In this document: piece after piece, positions 62,201 through 64,000 of the stretch
Layout of the letters: each line of letters starts with the position of its first letter
How positions within the stretch are numbered: position 1 is the stretch's first letter
NCBI RefSeq assembly: GCF_018139145.2
Contig: NC_059480.1
Location: 17,546,428-17,610,427, forward strand
DNA from: Gymnogyps californianus
Lineage: Eukaryota > Chordata > Aves > Accipitriformes > Cathartidae
Direction: 5' to 3'
DNA length: 64,000 bases
Translations under genes and position numbers: made by a program
Notes under the pieces: generated by a model
Database searches by the model: none
Told to the model about the DNA's origin: nothing
Seen by the model: only the letters and a program-made list of their open reading frames with translations

Positions 62201-64000
62201 CAGTTAAACAGCAGCCGGGCTTGTTTCCTCGCTCTGATGTGTCTTTACGTAAGGGAGCCCGGGATGCACAGCATGTGCTGGGGATCTGGAGGTGGGAGCC
62301 CCCTCTGATTGCCACCTTCAGCAAGAAGATTGTCCTTCCAGTTCTAATTGAAAAAAAAAAAAAAAAAGAAAAAAGGAAAAGATCCATATGCATATGTGCA
62401 TAGATATAGAAAGCAATTGCAGCCCCCACAGAGTGAAAGGAATAAATAAAGGAGTAGGAGAATGATTCAGTAGCAAAGGCTGGTTATGTGTGTGCCCATT
62501 AGCAAAACTTAGAGAGGAACAGGACTAATGACATTGGAATAATAAAGTCATTAGAGTGAACAGCTAGAGCCAGTGCTTACACCTGTAAGTGCTGCTGAGT
62601 CTTTGAGTAGATTAAGTTCATCTTAGTGACCACGGCTGCCTCTTCTAAAGTAATTATTGACAGATCTGTGAGCTGTTTGCTTTGCATTTAGTGATCAATT
62701 AGAATGCAAACACTCTCGCCTTCCTAGCCAGGCCTGTGGGATATTTCTGTAGTTAATTATTTAAACGCTTAGGTGACAGGATAACGGATTTCAGGAATTT
62801 TGTTGTATTTAAAGCCTGGCTGTGCCCTGTGATGTGGAAACAATCTGATTCTCATTTTAAAATTTCCATCCCAGCAAGAATTTGCTCAGTTAGAGAGGGG
62901 AAGTATCTGCAGATGCGTCATTAAGAGCATGCAATAAAATGGAGCATTAATGCAGTGCTCTGAGCTGCGAACGCGTTGGATGGGGAGGGCTGGTTTGGGG
63001 GGGGGAGGGAGAAAGGGGATGCCAGGAAAGCCAGGAACTTTTTGACTCAATGCAGCAGTTAGTAGGGATGTTGGGAAAGCACCCACAGGAAAAGACCTGG
63101 AAGTAGGTCTTTTAAGAAAAAGACCCTCAGCAGGGTCAAATACAAGCATTAAGGTTAAATGCACAAAATCTTAACTCTGTCATTTCCTCCTTGCTGCCCC
63201 AGCATGATGGTCACCAGGGCTTTGAGCATGGCCAGCATCTGTCCCTGAGAGCGTGGCAGGCCCTGAGGGACAGCAGGAGCTGTAACGTTCAGCTGCTAGC
63301 CCAGCATGAAACACTGGGCGTGACAGCAGCCAGGACCATCTTTTTAGGCCAGGGATGAAGCTGCCCTGAGCAGCTTGCCCGTGCCCTGCAGCCAGACCCA
63401 GAGCCGCCCCTCTCAGAGCTGCTGCCTTGTCTGGCAGAATCTCAGCTTTAAAACAAAAACTCAGCCCCTTTATTTACAGTTGCAAATACAGCCCAGCAGC
63501 ACTCAGGGTGAAGATGAGGGTGCACTGGGAGTCTTGAACAGTGACTTGCAGGTGGCTTGGCCAAGCCCCAGCCCCCGAGGGATAACTCTTGCCGGTGTGA
63601 CTGACTGCAGGCATCTGTTTGTTCCTTGGGAGAGAAGGTGCTGCCATCCTGGGGAACGATGTCTCATGACACCGTGCTGGGTGGAGCTGCTACTGTCAAA
63701 GGAGGAATCCAACCTAAAATGCCTGTCACGGAGAGACCTGAGAGAGGAGTTGAAATGAGCGAGAGGGTGCTGAGCCACGGCCTGCAGCCCCATGTGCTTG
63801 GCCATTCCCCAGTCTCCCTGCCCCGGTGGAGCTGGTACCCGTGCAGAGACACCTGCGGGTCTGTCCTCCCCATCCGTCCTGGAGAGGATGTCCAAAAGTC
63901 CTGCTCGGTGCTGACATGTTGGCTCTGGCCCTTGCTAATGAACTCTGCAGCCCCCATCCTCCTCCTCTATGCGGAGGGGTGAGTTTCTCACCCACCTGCT
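53216..64000. other. Gene-poor terminal region
   Basis: No coding gene recognised. It contains AT-rich candidate regulatory blocks near 53.48-53.82, 58.32-58.64 and 62.46-62.95 kb, a 17-base A run at 62351-62367, and a G-run cluster at about 62981-63018. Overlapping short frames after 60 kb match no known family. Confidence 0.5.

Noticed and set aside
62351..62367. 17-base A run as the tail of a processed retrocopy
   Set aside because: No mRNA-like sequence, poly(A) signal at the right distance or flanking direct repeat was seen upstream.

Overview
This is vertebrate nuclear DNA, almost certainly from a bird and probably a neoavian. Split genes have GT-AG introns. The proteins match vertebrate BCL6 and preprosomatostatin nearly residue for residue. 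Interspersed repeats are sparse: CR1 LINE relics, plus a solo LTR whose termini are of a type common in avian genomes. The BCL6 then SST order, both on the + strand, matches the order on human 3q27.

Layout. Positions 1-7275 are non-coding sequence upstream of the first coding exon of BCL6, presumably 5' intron. Eight coding exons of BCL6 lie between 7283 and 15108 and encode a predicted 709-residue BTB/zinc-finger repressor. An AU-rich 3' UTR follows, to about 16.28 kb. The 8 kb from 16.3 to 24.4 kb is intergenic and holds a small orphan CpG-rich block near 19.1 kb. SST (24.49-26.26 kb) has a CpG-island promoter with a perfect CRE and a TATA box, two coding exons and two poly(A) signals, and encodes a 116-residue prohormone.

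The most unusual item is at 32.29-36.04 kb. It is one uninterrupted reading frame of about 1,250 codons that resembles the C-terminal 60% of CKAP5/ch-TOG/XMAP215 (TOG3, TOG4, TOG5 and the C-terminal domain). CKAP5 is a many-exon gene, so this looks like an old, 5'-truncated retrocopy whose frame has stayed open despite extensive amino-acid divergence. A single in-frame TAG at 36041 interrupts it, and CKAP5-like sequence continues in the same frame beyond the stop.

The remaining 27 kb (36.6-64 kb) has no recognisable gene. It contains a minus-strand solo LTR with 5-bp target-site duplications (38.50-39.13 kb), two decayed minus-strand CR1 fragments (about 43.0-43.45 and 52.87-53.22 kb), and several AT-rich blocks with many homeodomain-type core sites that look like conserved regulatory elements.

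The three genes do not form a functional unit. BCL6 is a lymphoid/germinal-centre repressor, SST a neuroendocrine peptide, and the CKAP5-like frame a possible microtubule regulator. Identifications rest on reading the sequence and on recalled family knowledge; no database search or alignment was run.
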